NCBI GenBank assembly: GCA_003599475.1
Contig: QZKK01000001.1
Span: 1-32,519 of the forward strand
DNA: 32,519 bases
Reading direction: 5' to 3'
Origin: Desulfobacteraceae bacterium
Lineage (GTDB): Bacteria; Desulfobacterota; Desulfobacteria; Desulfobacterales; SURF-15
Shown here: positions 32,101 to 32,519 of the stretch, in pieces
Numbering within the stretch: the first letter of the stretch is position 1
How the letters are laid out: each line of letters opens with the position of its first letter
Translations under genes and position numbers: made by a program
The notes under the pieces: generated by a model
The model's input: only the letters and a program-made list of their open reading frames with translations
Databases searched by the model: none
Told to the model about the DNA's origin: nothing

Positions 32101-32516
32101 GACATAGTCAGCATCATGAGATGGTTGCAAAGGGTGTAAGGCTCATCATCGATACGGAAAAGTCCGTGGGTGGACAGCTCGGCCGGCCCTCAGGGGCTCG
32201 CTTCCGTACCTATGAACGTCTTAAAGCCCACGCCGAGGAGTTCAAGGGCACCCTCTTTGAGAATCCTGAGTTACTCAAGGCCATAGAGGATATCTATAAA
32301 TATCCCTTGCTGCAGGCAGCCACCGATACACTCAACCGGCAACTAAAAAGCGGCATCAGCAAGCAGAAGTTAGCCGAACTTGTCTTGGCGCTTCGAGCCG
32401 ACGCTCGGCTCTGTCGAGTGACAGAGGATGTCGAATCGAACGAGCCGCAGGTTATCTGCTCCATGGGGCTTCGTGACATGGCCTTGTCAGTCGATTCGAA
32501 GAAATCAGCGGATTAG
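29109..32516 (+). CDS. PLD nuclease-SNF2 helicase fusion, probable anti-phage protein
   Basis: Large cytoplasmic protein of two parts. Residues about 1-210 are a phospholipase D-like nuclease domain with a single HKD set: H139-x-K141 in HPLHAKLYLLF, GSSNLT (159-164) and E173; one copy implies dimerisation. Residues about 250-870 are an SNF2/RapA-type helicase: FEFQIAAVKIA, Walker A GDVVGLGKT (279-287), DESH (352-355), LLSATP (381-386), KVLVFSQFADTVNYLE, then VATDVLSEGQNLQD and QRAGRVDRIGQ near 820-835. The C-terminal 250 residues have no assigned domain. The length, 1135 residues, is complete, with stop TAG at 32514. AGGAGA precedes the ATG. Codon use looks more relaxed and less GC-rich than in the neighbours. 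I recall this architecture beside DUF1156 methylases and DUF499 ATPases in defense islands; those genes would be downstream, outside the window. Confidence 0.85.
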   Translation: MPQIFDNIEKNLLTALSDAMGLTERADFCVGYFNLRGWRQIDAYVERWAGGDGNCCRLLVGMQQMPHDQLRSAMSLLSVDTQIDQATAILLKRRLAEDFREQLMIGLPTNEDEKGLRRLAHQIATGKLVVKLFLRHPLHAKLYLLFRQDPLNPKIGYIGSSNLTLAGLSKQGELNVDVLDHDACDKLARWFEDRWRDRFCLDISKELVEIINNSWASPKPIPPYHIYIKMAYHLSQEARSGLTEFRIPSDFGNKLFEFQIAAVKIAAHHLNKRGGVVIGDVVGLGKTLMATAIARIFEDDHGAETLIICPKNLVNMWQDYRLQYRLRAHVLSITQVQQKLPDLRRFRLVVIDESHNLRNREGSRYRAIAEYISANDSRVILLSATPYNKTYLDLSNQLRLFIDEHKDIGIRPEKFIREKSENELLRMQIPVRSLAAFERSTHADDWRDLMRLYLVRRTRSFIQENYAKYDSNRKRKYLEFADGSPSYFPDRVPKTVTFKINDKDANDPYARLFSDNVVHAINDLTLPRYGLGNYQKPSPHKPPTPEEARVLADLSRAGTRLKGFCRTNLFKRLESGGHSFILSVERHILRNFIFLHAIDKKLPLPIGTQDMGLLDTWANDQDSELWEPATENDNSAEDSEPSDRLMQAWTEKNFRERAAEVYNTYASHFIRRFKWLRPELFDEVLRKDLKKDAGLLMGVLDRAGAWDAEKDAKLQALVSLLTERHSKEKVLVFSQFADTVNYLETQLKERGISSLEGVTGNTENPTAMAYRFSPVSNNKRKQIKPEEELRVVVATDVLSEGQNLQDCAIIVNYDLPWAIIRLIQRAGRVDRIGQQADTILCYSFLPADGVERIIRLRARVRQRLQENAEVVGADETFFEDQDGDQAVRDLFTEKAGILDGEEDTEVDLASYAYQIWKNAIDRKPELEKLIPAMPNVVYSTKKFNETRDQPEGALVYLRTAEGNDALAWIDKEGNSVTESQFAILKTAECDPDTAALPRHSQHHEMVAKGVRLIIDTEKSVGGQLGRPSGARFRTYERLKAHAEEFKGTLFENPELLKAIEDIYKYPLLQAATDTLNRQLKSGISKQKLAELVLALRADARLCRVTEDVESNEPQVICSMGLRDMALSVDSKKSAD

Positions 32517-32519
32517 ATC

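Overview
The window looks like chromosomal DNA of a Gram-negative, envelope-rich, probably anaerobic member of the Desulfobacterota (old Deltaproteobacteria). This is inferred from gene content: a full psp envelope-stress locus with a sigma-54 activator, a bacteriohemerythrin, a Gld-type ABC cluster, a PA2778/PA2779-type pair, and many degenerate word-repeat hairpins between genes. No rRNA, tRNA, transposase or CRISPR array was seen. Almost everything is ordinary core or housekeeping sequence until the right end.

Layout, left to right. 1-1.7 kb: a rhomboid protease that has lost its C-terminal part, divergent from a secreted ZraP/Spy-like metal-stress protein that is preceded by a near-consensus sigma-54 promoter. 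1.7-6.9 kb: an ABC exporter-like operon (ATPase, permease, GldG-like auxiliary protein), then a DUF4340 protein separated from it by a long two-vocabulary hairpin. 7-10 kb: a TIM-barrel sugar-phosphate isomerase-like protein, a TPR lipoprotein, a DUF1232 membrane protein and a CDF metal transporter. 10-15 kb, minus strand: cyanophycinase-like S51 peptidase, PBP1B, a TPR lipoprotein translationally coupled to it through a TTG start, then the PA2779-like and PA2778-like (C39 peptidase plus TPR) pair. 15.4-18 kb, plus strand: a CtBP-like D-2-hydroxyacid dehydrogenase with an eroded Rossmann motif, a CBS-pair protein and Hsp33.

18-24 kb: an M20 dipeptidase, a SUMF1-domain protein with three zinc ribbons, an endonuclease/exonuclease/phosphatase protein, ClpS and a subgroup-Ic aspartate aminotransferase. 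The 494-base gap at 21680-22173 holds no convincing gene, but contains a compact minus-strand sequence that folds on paper into a closed four-way junction; this is the best candidate for something undescribed. 24-27.3 kb: bacteriohemerythrin and the pspA-pspB-pspC operon, divergent from pspF, with an exact-spacing sigma-54 promoter in front of pspA. 27.3-28.7 kb: an AbgB-like M20 amidohydrolase.

28.7-32.5 kb: a less GC-rich-looking stretch carrying a 1135-residue fusion of a phospholipase D nuclease domain to an SNF2 helicase. Proteins of this architecture are typical of anti-phage islands, so the window probably ends at the first gene of a defense locus.

Across the window at least six intergenic spaces carry imperfect palindromes or tracts built from short degenerate words, each with a different vocabulary. 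They form one recurring architectural class and are listed individually. All functional calls are from reading motifs by eye; no search or folding program was run.
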